From an uncultured Bacilli bacterium (GTDB taxonomy: Bacteria > Bacillota_I > Bacilli_A > RF39 > UBA660), in the NCBI GenBank assembly GCA_934096405.1, contig CAKOLW010000013.1, positions 1 through 37,369 of the forward strand: 37,369 bases of DNA, given 5' to 3'. Of this stretch, positions 7,392 to 14,843 are shown one piece after another; positions within the stretch are counted from its first letter, which is position 1, and every line of letters begins with the position of its first letter. The position numbers and the translations under genes were made by a program. The notes under the pieces were generated by a model. The model saw only the letters and a list, made by a program, of their open reading frames with translations, did no database searches and had not been told where the DNA came from.

Positions 7392-8207
7392 CTAAAAATT
7401 AACTACTTCTATTTTTTCTTTAGAATTATATAACTCTTCTAATTTAGGTTTTCTTAATTGTAATAAAAATATAACCAAACCAACTATAAATAAAATAATA
7501 CTTACTATCTGCGCTACTTTAAAATAACCTAACATTAATGAATCAGTTCTATAACTTTCTATAACAAATCTTCCTACACTATACCACATCAAATAAAATG
7601 AAACTTGATAACCTATTCTAGTATATTTTAAATATCTAATTACCATAATTATAATTACTCCAAGTAAACACCATAATGATTCATAAAAAAATGTAGGAGT
7701 ATAATAAATACCATCTATATACATACCTTGAATTATAAAATTAGGTATCTTTAAACTTTGTAACTTTTCTAATGTTGTCGCAACACCATAAGCTTCTTGA
7801 TTAAAGAAATTACCCCATCTACCTAAAGCTTGACTTAATAATAAACAAGGAGCCACTATATCAAGCATTCTAAGTGAAGATACTTTATATTTTTTACAAT
7901 ATAATATAAGAGTTAAACCGCCTAATAAAACACCCCCATGAATAGCAAGTCCACCTTCCCATATCTTAAATATTTCTCCAATATTTTTACTATAATAATC
8001 CCAATGAAATATACAAAAATAAAGTCTAGCTCCAATAATACCTATTATAATAGTCCAAAATAATAAATTAGTAATAAAATCTTTAGAAATATCAAACTTT
8101 TTACTTTCATGACTAATTAACAAATAACTTATTAATATACCTAATAATATAAACACACTATACCATTTAATATCATAATTAAATATTGTAAACGCTACTG
8201 GATTCAT
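7392..8207 (-). CDS. lgt: Prolipoprotein diacylglyceryl transferase
   Basis: 271-residue membrane protein with about seven hydrophobic segments. It carries the family signatures WEGGLAIHGG and the Lgt signature GRWGNFFNQEAYG with the conserved R/N residues. It transfers diacylglycerol from phosphatidylglycerol to the lipobox cysteine of preprolipoproteins, the first step of lipoprotein maturation. The gene follows the YvlD-like gene with only two bases between stop and start, in one operon with trxB downstream. Confidence 0.95.
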   Translation of the reverse strand: MNPVAFTIFNYDIKWYSVFILLGILISYLLISHESKKFDISKDFITNLLFWTIIIGIIGARLYFCIFHWDYYSKNIGEIFKIWEGGLAIHGGVLLGGLTLILYCKKYKVSSLRMLDIVAPCLLLSQALGRWGNFFNQEAYGVATTLEKLQSLKIPNFIIQGMYIDGIYYTPTFFYESLWCLLGVIIIMVIRYLKYTRIGYQVSFYLMWYSVGRFVIESYRTDSLMLGYFKVAQIVSIILFIVGLVIFLLQLRKPKLEELYNSKEKIEVVNF

Positions 8208-8209
8208 GC

Positions 8210-8626
8210 CTAACCTCTTTTATAACCTTCTACTATTATCTTTTGTAAAATACTTGTAACTATACTAATAAATATTGCTATAAAGAATGGTAAAATCCAT
8301 CCTTCTACTACAAAAGATTTACCCATTATTAAACTAGCAATTTTTAATATAAATACATTAACTATAGGATACAATAATCCTAAACTCATAATAGTTACAG
8401 GTAATGTAAAATAAATAAGTATAGGTTTAATAAATACATTTAATATACTAATAACTAAACTAGTTACTAAAGCATAATAAATATTCTCAACATAAAATCC
8501 TTTAAATATAGAAGAAGCTAACATAAGTGTTATTGCACTTACAAATAGTTCTAATATAAACACAACTAAATCACTCTTCTTATTATTAGGTATTACCTCT
8601 TTTTGATTAATATATATTTTACTCAT
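8210..8626 (-). CDS. YvlD-like / phage holin family 4 membrane protein
   Basis: About 138 residues with four hydrophobic segments and the family-typical NVFIKPILIYFTLPVTIMSL followed by a second Pro/Gly-containing helix and WILPFFIAIF. This is the Phage_holin_4_2 (YvlD) family, common in Bacilli and mostly unrelated to phage lysis despite the name; the function is unknown. Start at ATG 8626 with AGGTGAT just upstream; a GTG three codons earlier is less likely. TGGTAAAAT at about 8643-8651 resembles the extended -10 of the leader promoters and may drive the yvlD-lgt-trxB operon. Confidence 0.8.
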   Translation of the reverse strand: MSKIYINQKEVIPNNKKSDLVVFILELFVSAITLMLASSIFKGFYVENIYYALVTSLVISILNVFIKPILIYFTLPVTIMSLGLLYPIVNVFILKIASLIMGKSFVVEGWILPFFIAIFISIVTSILQKIIVEGYKRG

Positions 8627-8657
8627 TTCTATCACCTATTTTATTTTACCATATATT

Positions 8658-8688
8658 AAACAAAAAATGTTAATAATTTAACATTTTT
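8658..8688 (-). terminator. Terminator of the diversified surface-protein operon
   Basis: An 11-bp stem (AAAAATGTTAA/TTAACATTTTT) with a 4-base loop followed by T6 on the minus strand. It overlaps the last codons of the XRE gene and closes the operon. Confidence 0.85.
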
Positions 8689-8902
8689 CAAACAATTTAT
8701 CAATAGACACATCAAGTGCTTTACTTATTTTATATAAAAAGAATGTACTTATACCTTGACACATCTTAGTACTTTCCAATGCACCAATTAAAGGAGTAGT
8801 ACACCCAATTAAACTAGCAAGTTCTTCTTGAGTAAGACCCCTCATCTTCCTATACTTCTTTATATTATTTCCTATCATCATCTTTAATTCTTCATTTGTC
8901 AT
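8678..8902 (-). CDS. XRE-family helix-turn-helix regulator, last gene of the surface operon
   Basis: 74 residues, almost wholly a Cro/C1-type HTH: NIKKYRKMRGLTQEELASLI is the first half of the motif and ISKALDVSIDKLF the last helix. It starts two bases after the stop of the surface protein at 8905, so it is translated from the same transcript. A small DNA-binding protein made at the end of this operon could autoregulate it or other surface loci; the palindrome in the leader (AACAATTGTT, near 11726) is a possible operator. It resembles the plus-strand regulator at 14566. Confidence 0.85.
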   Translation of the reverse strand: MTNEELKMMIGNNIKKYRKMRGLTQEELASLIGCTTPLIGALESTKMCQGISTFFLYKISKALDVSIDKLFEKC

Positions 8903-8904
8903 AA

Positions 8905-10011
8905 TTAATTTCCTATCACTATCGGATCATCATATGACCCACTTCCACTTACATAGTACACACTAGACTTGAGATACAAGACTGGGCGAACCGCAAACCC
9001 AACGCTGACGCTCATGTATCCCACATTGCCGTCGATGCTTATAAGTCTCGAATAGTAGCTGGAAACCCTAGAAATCGTCCATTCATATTCTCCTGGTCTT
9101 AACCAGTTTTTTCCTGCACATGTTAATCCATTTGTACTTCCATTATATGATGATATTGTTCTTTCACAGTCAGTTGCTTGTACTGCATAACCATAATCGC
9201 TTGCATACATAAGTCCTATATAGCCTGTATTACTTGTTGTAGTTTTTATATCATATGCATATGTTGTTAGTACATTACTTGTTGAGGAGTAAGCCGTTGA
9301 ATACCAGTTTGCTTGTTGTATCATTCCTCTTGCATAATCACTTCTTATTCCTGACTTACTAAATGAACAATCTATTGGTGCATATACGCTAGCGCTTGAA
9401 CAATATGTTCCACTTGCTTTATTTGTATAATCTACTCCTGCATAATACGATCCTCCACTTGTTTGATTTAATAACTTATATAATGTTGATTCTCCCCATG
9501 AATTTACAGAATCGGTTGTATTATATACTAGTCCTCCTATACTATCATTTCTTATTATTTTTACTAAATTACCAGTTTGACCATGCATTTCATTTCCAAA
9601 TACTCCTATTATTCTCCATAGTTCTCCATTATATAATAAATAATTATTTGGATTTGTTCCTTCATATCTATATCCATTTTCATTTGTTACAATTCCATCT
9701 CCAACTATTTGATTATTTAAACTTATCACATAATCATTTAATGTAGTTTTATTTGAAGTAGTAAAAGCTATATTACAACTATAATCTTTTCCTACATCAG
9801 TTAAATCTATTCCCCATTCTGTATAGTTCCATACTCCAGTTGCATTAGTACATTTAACTATTATATCATAATTACCATTAGATGGTATAGTACTGACTTT
9901 CTGTCCATTAACAGTTATTGCATATAACTCTTTTTCTTCTTTAGGAATGAAGTATAATATTACACTAGTTATTATTAATATTAATACACCTATTATTACT
10001 TTCTTTTTCAT
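8905..10011 (-). CDS. Surface protein with C-type-lectin-like hypervariable C-terminus (A copy)
   Basis: 368 residues. An N-terminal membrane anchor/signal (MKKKVIIGVLILIITSVILY) leads into an exported region with a conserved core (NNYLLYNGELWRIIGVFG, LVKIIRNDSIGGLVY, RSDYARGMIQ, GYIGLMYASDY), then CAGKNWLR and a C-terminus ending AVRPVLYLKSSVYY. This layout resembles DUF6273/formylglycine-enzyme-like, C-type-lectin-fold proteins, which are known DGR targets. Its last variable stretch (8963-9106) differs sharply from the neighbouring paralogue although flanking DNA is nearly identical. It starts 11 bp after the paralogue, within the same operon. The bound ligand is unknown; an exported adhesin or ligand-binding role is inferred. 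Confidence 0.75.
   Translation of the reverse strand: MKKKVIIGVLILIITSVILYFIPKEEKELYAITVNGQKVSTIPSNGNYDIIVKCTNATGVWNYTEWGIDLTDVGKDYSCNIAFTTSNKTTLNDYVISLNNQIVGDGIVTNENGYRYEGTNPNNYLLYNGELWRIIGVFGNEMHGQTGNLVKIIRNDSIGGLVYNTTDSVNSWGESTLYKLLNQTSGGSYYAGVDYTNKASGTYCSSASVYAPIDCSFSKSGIRSDYARGMIQQANWYSTAYSSTSNVLTTYAYDIKTTTSNTGYIGLMYASDYGYAVQATDCERTISSYNGSTNGLTCAGKNWLRPGEYEWTISRVSSYYSRLISIDGNVGYMSVSVGFAVRPVLYLKSSVYYVSGSGSYDDPIVIGN
8963..9106 (-). repeat. Candidate DGR variable repeat, copy A
   Basis: 144 bp that align without a gap to 10081-10224. The 3' 20 bases in coding sense are identical in both copies and GC-rich; codons before them differ mainly at positions 1 and 2. GC content is visibly higher than in surrounding DNA, as expected when A-rich template codons (AAC/AAT) are randomised. 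Confidence 0.7.
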
Positions 10012-10022
10012 AGTATTTTCAC

Positions 10023-11606
10023 CTAATTTCCTATTACTATTGGATCATCATATGACCCACTTCCACTTACATAGTACACGCTAGACTTGAGATACAAGAC
10101 TGGGTGAACCGCACCCCCAAGGAAGACGTTATTGGTGAGCACATTGCCGTCGCGGTACACAGTCCACGCATGGCTGCTGTTATACCTAGAAATTGTCAAT
10201 TTAATTTTCCCTAATCTTAACCAGTTCTTTCCTGCACATGTTAATAATACATCTGTCCTTACATTAGTTGTGCCGAATGATATTGTTCTTGCACAATCAC
10301 TTGCTTGTACTGCATATACATAGTCACTTGCATACATAAGTCCTATATATCCTGTATTACTTGTTGTAGTTGTTATATCATATGTATATGTTGTTGGTGC
10401 ATTACTTATTGTTTCATATACTGGTGAATACCATTTTGCCTCTTGGATCATTCCTCTTGCATAATCACTTCTTATTCCTGTCTTACTAAATGAACAATCT
10501 ATTGGTGTATATCCATAATAACTTGAACAATATGTTCCACTTGCTTTATTTGTATAATCTACTCCTGTATAATATGATCCTCCACTTGTTTGATTTAATA
10601 AATTATATAATGTTGATTCTCCCCATGAGTTTACACTTGATGTACTATATACTAATCCACCTATACTATCATTTCTTATTATTTTTACTAAATTACCAGT
10701 TTGTCCATGCATTTCACTTCCGAATACACCTATTATTCTCCATAGTTCTCCATTATATAATAAATAATTATTTGGATTTATTCCTTCATATCTATACCCA
10801 TTTTCATTTACTACTTTTCCATCTCCCACAGTTTGATTATTTAAACTTATTACATAGTTATTTAAATATTGAACAGTATTTGATGAAGTAAATCCTAAAT
10901 CACAATTAGCATTCTCTCCAATATTTCTTATTTCATAAACACCTTTAGCATAATTAAATCTAGCGCTTGCATTAGTACAATTATTAGTAAATGTAATTTT
11001 TTTACTATTAAATTTAATTTGATTCTGACTATCTTTAGTAAATTGACTTTGTAAATTACCTAATGTTTCAGAGTATTGTCCAGCTAAAGCTGGTTTTGGT
11101 ACATATACTTGAGATAATCTCGTATAACCACTTGCAGGTGTTAAATCAGTTGTATAAGTATACCCTCCAGTAACATTAAATTGTACTGTCATATTACTAG
11201 TTGCTTCTATTAAAACAGTTATTGTTTTAGAATAAGTTTCATCATTATAACCATTAATAGATCCAGTAGGTAATGATTCTGTACTTTTAGTATAATAAAT
11301 ATTACCACTACCACTAGTTATCTGATAATCTAATCCATAATTAGAATTTATTGGATTTAAACTAGTAATCTTAACTAAAACTGTAGAAGTACTACCATTA
11401 CTTAAAGTTACAGATGTACCACTAATAGTTTCACTACCTCCAGTAGAAGTAATATCTATTCCATACATTAAATTACCTAACATTAATTCACTTGCTTTAT
11501 AACTACTTGAAGTATATACAAATGCAGCATAACTTAATCCAATTATAATAGAAGATAAAATCATAATTGTAAAAGTTAAACCAACTTTAGTTTTTAAAAT
11601 TCTCAT
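10023..11606 (-). CDS. Surface protein with SipW/TasA-like N-terminus and hypervariable C-terminus (B copy)
   Basis: 527 residues. The N-terminus (MRILKTKVGLTFTIMILSS then a hydrophobic run ending LSYAAFVYTSSS) resembles SipW-dependent TasA/camelysin signals. It is followed by a Ser/Thr-rich beta domain (about residues 35-165), then a region paralogous to the gene at 8905 from NNYVISLNNQ onward, with the same LWRIIGVFG core and CAGKNWLR. The C-terminal variable stretch ends GAVHPVLYLKSS. The protein is probably exported and membrane-anchored. It is the first structural gene after the leader ORF and terminator (11631-11757), so its expression should depend on readthrough. No adhesin activity can be proven from sequence. 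Confidence 0.75.
   Translation of the reverse strand: MRILKTKVGLTFTIMILSSIIIGLSYAAFVYTSSSYKASELMLGNLMYGIDITSTGGSETISGTSVTLSNGSTSTVLVKITSLNPINSNYGLDYQITSGSGNIYYTKSTESLPTGSINGYNDETYSKTITVLIEATSNMTVQFNVTGGYTYTTDLTPASGYTRLSQVYVPKPALAGQYSETLGNLQSQFTKDSQNQIKFNSKKITFTNNCTNASARFNYAKGVYEIRNIGENANCDLGFTSSNTVQYLNNYVISLNNQTVGDGKVVNENGYRYEGINPNNYLLYNGELWRIIGVFGSEMHGQTGNLVKIIRNDSIGGLVYSTSSVNSWGESTLYNLLNQTSGGSYYTGVDYTNKASGTYCSSYYGYTPIDCSFSKTGIRSDYARGMIQEAKWYSPVYETISNAPTTYTYDITTTTSNTGYIGLMYASDYVYAVQASDCARTISFGTTNVRTDVLLTCAGKNWLRLGKIKLTISRYNSSHAWTVYRDGNVLTNNVFLGGAVHPVLYLKSSVYYVSGSGSYDDPIVIGN
10081..10224 (-). repeat. Candidate DGR variable repeat, copy B
   Basis: Gapless partner of 8963-9106. In the 27 codons nearest the conserved 3' end I count 32 base differences, 28 of them at codon positions 1 or 2, with shared third bases (mostly C or T) in 14 of 18 changed codons. 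Invariant codons GAC GGC AAT GTG sit in the middle of the stretch. Confidence 0.7.
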
Positions 11607-11630
11607 ATTATCTACCTCTTTTCAAACAAC

Positions 11631-11663
11631 AAAAAAAACTCATAGACTGATACCTATGAATTT
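11631..11663 (-). terminator. Attenuator-type terminator in the leader of the surface operon
   Basis: 10-bp stem AAATTCATAG/CTATGAGTTT with an 8-base loop and T8 on the minus strand. It is placed between the leader ORF and the start codon at 11606, so readthrough is required for expression. A further CTCATAG at 11682-11688 could compete for the 3' arm. Confidence 0.82.
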
Positions 11664-11691
11664 AATATAATGAAAAAACTATGAGAGTTAG

Positions 11692-11757
11692 TTAATAATA
11701 CTGACCCCCCCCATTACGAACAATTGTTTCACGATGAAAGAAATCTCTTAGTTCCAT
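11692..11757 (-). CDS. Leader ORF of 21 codons containing a G8 tract (copy 2)
   Basis: The ATG at 11757-11755 follows GGAG by 9 nt. The frame reads MELRDFFHRETIVRNGGGQYY and ends at TAA 11694-11692. The Gly run is encoded by eight G (11712-11705). With nine G the frame continues SVLLTNSHSFFIILNS and stops at TAG 11656-11654, inside the 5' arm of the terminator; with seven G it stops after five more codons. The extended tail (HSFF-V/I-ILNS, then TAG) is shared with leader 1. I interpret it as a translated regulatory leader. Expression is not proven. Confidence 0.62.
   Translation of the reverse strand: MELRDFFHRETIVRNGGGQYY
11705..11712 (-). repeat. G8 homopolymer in leader ORF 2 (candidate slippage tract)
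   Basis: Exactly eight G on the minus strand, in the same reading phase as the tract at 131-138 (three Gly codons). The placement between leader start and terminator is conserved although the preceding leader sequence is not. Confidence 0.8.
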
Positions 11758-11789
11758 AGTTCTTTACTCCTTCTACTTTTTACTCTTTA

Positions 11790-11818
11790 ATTTTATCAAA
11801 ATCTAAAGTCTTCTTCAA
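11790..11818 (-). promoter_or_regulatory. SigA-type promoter of the surface operon
   Basis: TTGAAG (11818-11813), 17-bp spacer and TAAAAT (11795-11790) on the minus strand with an extended -10 TG. It lies immediately after the pyrophosphatase stop codon (11829) and has no intervening terminator, so readthrough from that gene is also possible. Confidence 0.78.
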
Positions 11819-11828
11819 GTACTTTTAC

Positions 11829-13448
11829 TTACCTTTCTAAACTATCTATCAAAAGAGGTACAATTTGTTTCTTTCTAGAAACAATATTCTTTACAAATAT
11901 ACCTTCATATACTTTCTTTAAATTAAAAGCTTTCTCTATTACATCTATACTATCTTTATCAAATAAAATATAACTACCATTATTTATAATATCAGTTATT
12001 ACAAATAAATAAGTATTTACTTTACTATCATTCTTAATATTATCTATCATATTTAAATACTCATCTTTATTATTTAATATCTCATCTACATTTAAAGTAA
12101 ATACTTGACTAACAGTAAATGTTATATCATTATTTTTAAATGTTTTAGAATCTAAATTAAGTATATCATTTATATTCATACCATCTAAACTAGTTCCAGA
12201 TTTAAACATTTCTAAACCATATTCATTTATCTTAAGTTTACATATTTTATTTAATTCTTTAACTACCTCAATATCTAAAGAAGTAGTAGTAGGACTTTTT
12301 AATATTAAAGTATCACTTAATATACCACTTATCATTAATCCAGCCATTTCTTTAGATATTTTAATTTTATTTTCATTATACATTTGATAAATAATTGTAT
12401 TAGTACTACCCACTGTCATATTTCTAAAATTAATAGGCATATTAGTACTAACTCTTCCAATTTTATGATGATCTACTATCTCTATTATTTCAGCTTCATC
12501 TAATCCAACAGCACTTTGTTCTATTTCATTATGATCAACTAATATTACTTTTCTTTTATTACTTTTAGGTAATTCACTTTTTCTAAGTAAACCTTTACAT
12601 ATACCATTTTTATCTACAACTGGATAATTATCAACTAATAAATTTTTACTCATATCCATAAAGTCATCATAACTATCCTTTTCATGTATAACATATGGAT
12701 TATCTTTATCACATAATTTCTTTATATAATTACTATTTAATATAATTCTAGAAGTCTCAAAAGTATTTAAATTAGTTTTAATAATATTAACTTTATTTTT
12801 CTTAGCTAATTTTATATGTTCTTTTTTTATTTCATTACCTCCTATTATTATAAGTAATTTAATTTTAGATTTTATAGCTAAATCTATTATATAATGTCTA
12901 TCTCCCACAATAATAATATCATCATTTGTTAAAGTAATATTATTTTCAAATGTAGAATGTGCAAAAGCAGCCGCTACTATATTTCCTTCTATTTCATTAT
13001 TTATTCTTACTACTTCTTCACCATTTAAAGTTTTTAACAAGTTATCATAACTAGTTATTAATGTTGTATCATTTGAATATATAATTTTTTTTAATATATC
13101 TTTAGCAGTTACTAAATTAATAAACTTTTTATTATTATCTACTACTGGTACACCAGTAGTATTTTTATCTAACATAAATTTATAGGTATCTTCTATAGAA
13201 GAGTATTCATTTATATAGCAATTCTTCCTATAATCCATATCTTTAATTCTTAATTTAGTATCATTTAAATATCTAGGTTCTTTTACATTAAAATAATCTA
13301 ATACAAATTTAGTTTCTTTATTTATATCTCCTAATACTCTTTCTTCAGCATTCATTCCTAATTTTCTTTTAAGGTTAGCCAAAGTAATAGATGCAGTTAC
13401 TGAATCTGTATCAGGATTATTATGTCCAAATATTAATATTTTTTCCAT
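11829..13448 (-). CDS. Putative manganese-dependent (family II) inorganic pyrophosphatase with regulatory CBS-DRTGG insert
   Basis: 540 residues. The DHH-type catalytic part starts ILIFGHNNPDTDS and carries VDHNE and IVDHHK with the DHHA2 region at the C-terminus (SGTSLDGM); these bind Mn and hydrolyse PPi. Between them are a CBS domain (around VDNNKKFINLVTAKDILKK), a DRTGG-like domain, and a second CBS half (VDKNGICKGLLRKSEL). In characterised family members this insert binds adenine nucleotides and tunes activity. Start at ATG 13448 with GGAG seven bases upstream; a TTG six codons earlier is unlikely. Length is typical of the CBS-containing subfamily. Single gene between two regulatory regions. 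Confidence 0.9.
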   Translation of the reverse strand: MEKILIFGHNNPDTDSVTASITLANLKRKLGMNAEERVLGDINKETKFVLDYFNVKEPRYLNDTKLRIKDMDYRKNCYINEYSSIEDTYKFMLDKNTTGVPVVDNNKKFINLVTAKDILKKIIYSNDTTLITSYDNLLKTLNGEEVVRINNEIEGNIVAAAFAHSTFENNITLTNDDIIIVGDRHYIIDLAIKSKIKLLIIIGGNEIKKEHIKLAKKNKVNIIKTNLNTFETSRIILNSNYIKKLCDKDNPYVIHEKDSYDDFMDMSKNLLVDNYPVVDKNGICKGLLRKSELPKSNKRKVILVDHNEIEQSAVGLDEAEIIEIVDHHKIGRVSTNMPINFRNMTVGSTNTIIYQMYNENKIKISKEMAGLMISGILSDTLILKSPTTTSLDIEVVKELNKICKLKINEYGLEMFKSGTSLDGMNINDILNLDSKTFKNNDITFTVSQVFTLNVDEILNNKDEYLNMIDNIKNDSKVNTYLFVITDIINNGSYILFDKDSIDVIEKAFNLKKVYEGIFVKNIVSRKKQIVPLLIDSLER

Positions 13449-13499
13449 TTTTAATCTCCTCTCCAAAAAACTAGAGTATTATATTACTTTTAAATATAA

Positions 13500-13537
13500 A
13501 ATACAATAGAAATTAGTTAATTAATTTCTATTGTATT
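13500..13537. terminator. Long perfect hairpin, probable terminator
   Basis: A perfect 16-bp inverted repeat (AATACAATAGAAATTA and its complement) with a 6-base loop, between the C39-like gene and the pyrophosphatase gene. The minus-strand side is followed by a broken T run. Confidence 0.65.
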
Positions 13538-13596
13538 CCTTATTAAAATGTTTAGGTTTTTGTCTTGATAAAGAAACATGTAAATAAAACAAAACT

Positions 13597-13654
13597 AAAG
13601 CGTGCTCTCTAGTTTACTTTTTTAATTCCCTGTTATGGTCGGGATCATCGCTTT
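13597..13654. other. Compact structured segment downstream of the C39-like gene
   Basis: AAAGCG...CGCTTT closes a 58-base segment that also contains TCCC/GGGA pairing. On the plus strand it is followed by T tracts (CGCTTTTTTT), as in a small RNA with its own terminator; on the minus strand T-rich DNA follows too. It is GC-richer than its surroundings. It matches no riboswitch or RNA family that I recognise, so it may simply be a bidirectional terminator. Confidence 0.4.
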
Positions 13655-13656
13655 TT

Positions 13657-14334
13657 TTACTGTTCATAATACACTATTCTTTCATCCAATTGATTAAAAA
13701 ATTTTTTAAAAGTTTTAATATCTATTTTCTTTTCAGTACCAGTATTTGGATCATTATAATAAATATATTTTTTATTTATACCATTTATTAAAATTGCATG
13801 TTCATAACTAGGCCATTTAACAATTTCTCCAGTTTCATAATCTAACCATTTTTCTTTATACACAATTCCTTCATCTAAATTAGTAGTAAACCAAGCAATC
13901 ATTGGATTCCCAGATTTAAGTATTTTTCTAATATCATTAATAGTAGCACCAGTTTTAGTTTTAGCACCATCTTTAAATTTATTAGCCGTTACTCTAATAG
14001 GTTCATTTAATACTCCATATGAATCTTTATCTAAAGGACTACCAACAAATTCCTTTTCTGGATTTGCTCCTTTCAATATATCTCCATCTCCATAAGGAAG
14101 AGGGCCTTTAGGTAATTCATCTATTATATCATCAATGCTAACATCTATATTGTAATATTTTAATAACATATATAATGAAACACTTTCACATCCAGTTGGA
14201 AAATCAGGATATTGATTTATTGGTTCCACCTCTAATTTAATCTTTTTATTAGATAACAAATATATAATAATAACAATTATCACTATTAAAAATATAACTG
14301 GTTGTTTTCTTAATCTTATTTTTCTTTTCTTCAT
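13657..14334 (-). CDS. Membrane-anchored C39-like peptidase domain protein
   Basis: About 225 residues. A basic N-terminus and one transmembrane helix (PVIFLIVIIVIIIYLL) are followed by a papain-like C39_2 domain outside the membrane: FPTGCESVSLYMLLKYY with the catalytic Cys, YEHAILINGI with His, and YYNDPNTG with the third active-site residue (Asp or Asn). Proteins of this type are common in Bacilli as exported cysteine peptidases or bacteriocin-like processing domains, mostly without known substrates. Start at ATG 14334 with AGGTGG upstream; an ATG five codons earlier lacks a ribosome site. Faces the divergent XRE gene. Confidence 0.82.
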   Translation of the reverse strand: MKKRKIRLRKQPVIFLIVIIVIIIYLLSNKKIKLEVEPINQYPDFPTGCESVSLYMLLKYYNIDVSIDDIIDELPKGPLPYGDGDILKGANPEKEFVGSPLDKDSYGVLNEPIRVTANKFKDGAKTKTGATINDIRKILKSGNPMIAWFTTNLDEGIVYKEKWLDYETGEIVKWPSYEHAILINGINKKYIYYNDPNTGTEKKIDIKTFKKFFNQLDERIVYYEQ

Positions 14335-14482
14335 TTTACCACCTACCATAATTATAATTTAGTAACTAATTTATTTAAATAAATTATAAGTTGCACTTTG
14401 TTAACTATTCATATATAATTATAGCACTTAATGCAAATATGTACTTAATTTTCTACTAAACAAGTGTAAACTAATTAATTTT

Positions 14483-14511
14483 TTGGTAAAAAATGGTAAA
14501 ATCGGTATATA
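14483..14511 (+). promoter_or_regulatory. Promoter of the plus-strand XRE gene
   Basis: TTGGTA (14483-14488), 17-bp spacer, TATATA (14506-14511). TGGTAAAA occurs twice within and before the spacer (14484-14491 and 14494-14501), a possible autoregulatory half-site pair. Confidence 0.55.
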
Positions 14512-14565
14512 CAGGTCACGAAGATTTTTCTAAACTAATGTTAAGATTTCATTAGGTGGGATGAG

Positions 14566-14835
14566 ATGAAAAAAGATGAAAAGTTTTATAACTTCAATCC
14601 AAACCTAAAAGGCACTATTGCAAAAAATATAAGAAAATATAGAAAACAAAGAGGATTAACTCAAGAAGAATTAGCTCTTTATGCAGAGTTATCCTATGAC
14701 TTTGTTAGAAGAATTGAAACTAGTTTTGGTAAAAGTGGTTTTTCTGTCTTTACACTTTATAAAATTGCCACAGTCCTTGAAGTAAGTTTGGATGATTTGG
14801 TTAAAGAAGAAAAAGTAACTACGAAAAATTCGTAG
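14566..14835 (+). CDS. XRE-family helix-turn-helix regulator
   Basis: 89 residues with a Cro/C1 HTH: NIRKYRKQRGLTQEELALYA then LSYDFVRRIE and TVLEVSLDDLV. The only protein gene on the plus strand. AGGTGG lies upstream of the ATG. It shares the KYRKxRGLTQEELA stretch with the regulator at 8678, but has a longer N-terminus (about 15 residues). It faces the C39-like gene head to head, so it may control that gene, itself, or both. No phage genes are adjacent. Confidence 0.88.
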   Translation: MKKDEKFYNFNPNLKGTIAKNIRKYRKQRGLTQEELALYAELSYDFVRRIETSFGKSGFSVFTLYKIATVLEVSLDDLVKEEKVTTKNS

Positions 14836-14843
14836 TTATTTTT
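14817..14843. terminator. Bidirectional terminator between the XRE gene and recO
   Basis: AACTACGAA/TTCGTAGTT perfect 9-bp stem with a 3-base loop, followed on the plus strand by T6. It overlaps the XRE stop codon and abuts the recO stop. Confidence 0.85.

Noticed and set aside
9396..10891. Long open frames antisense to the surface genes (for example 9396-9746 and 10490-10891, plus strand)
   Set aside because: Low-complexity Leu/His/Asn-rich translations without ribosome sites; they mirror the codon bias of the real genes.
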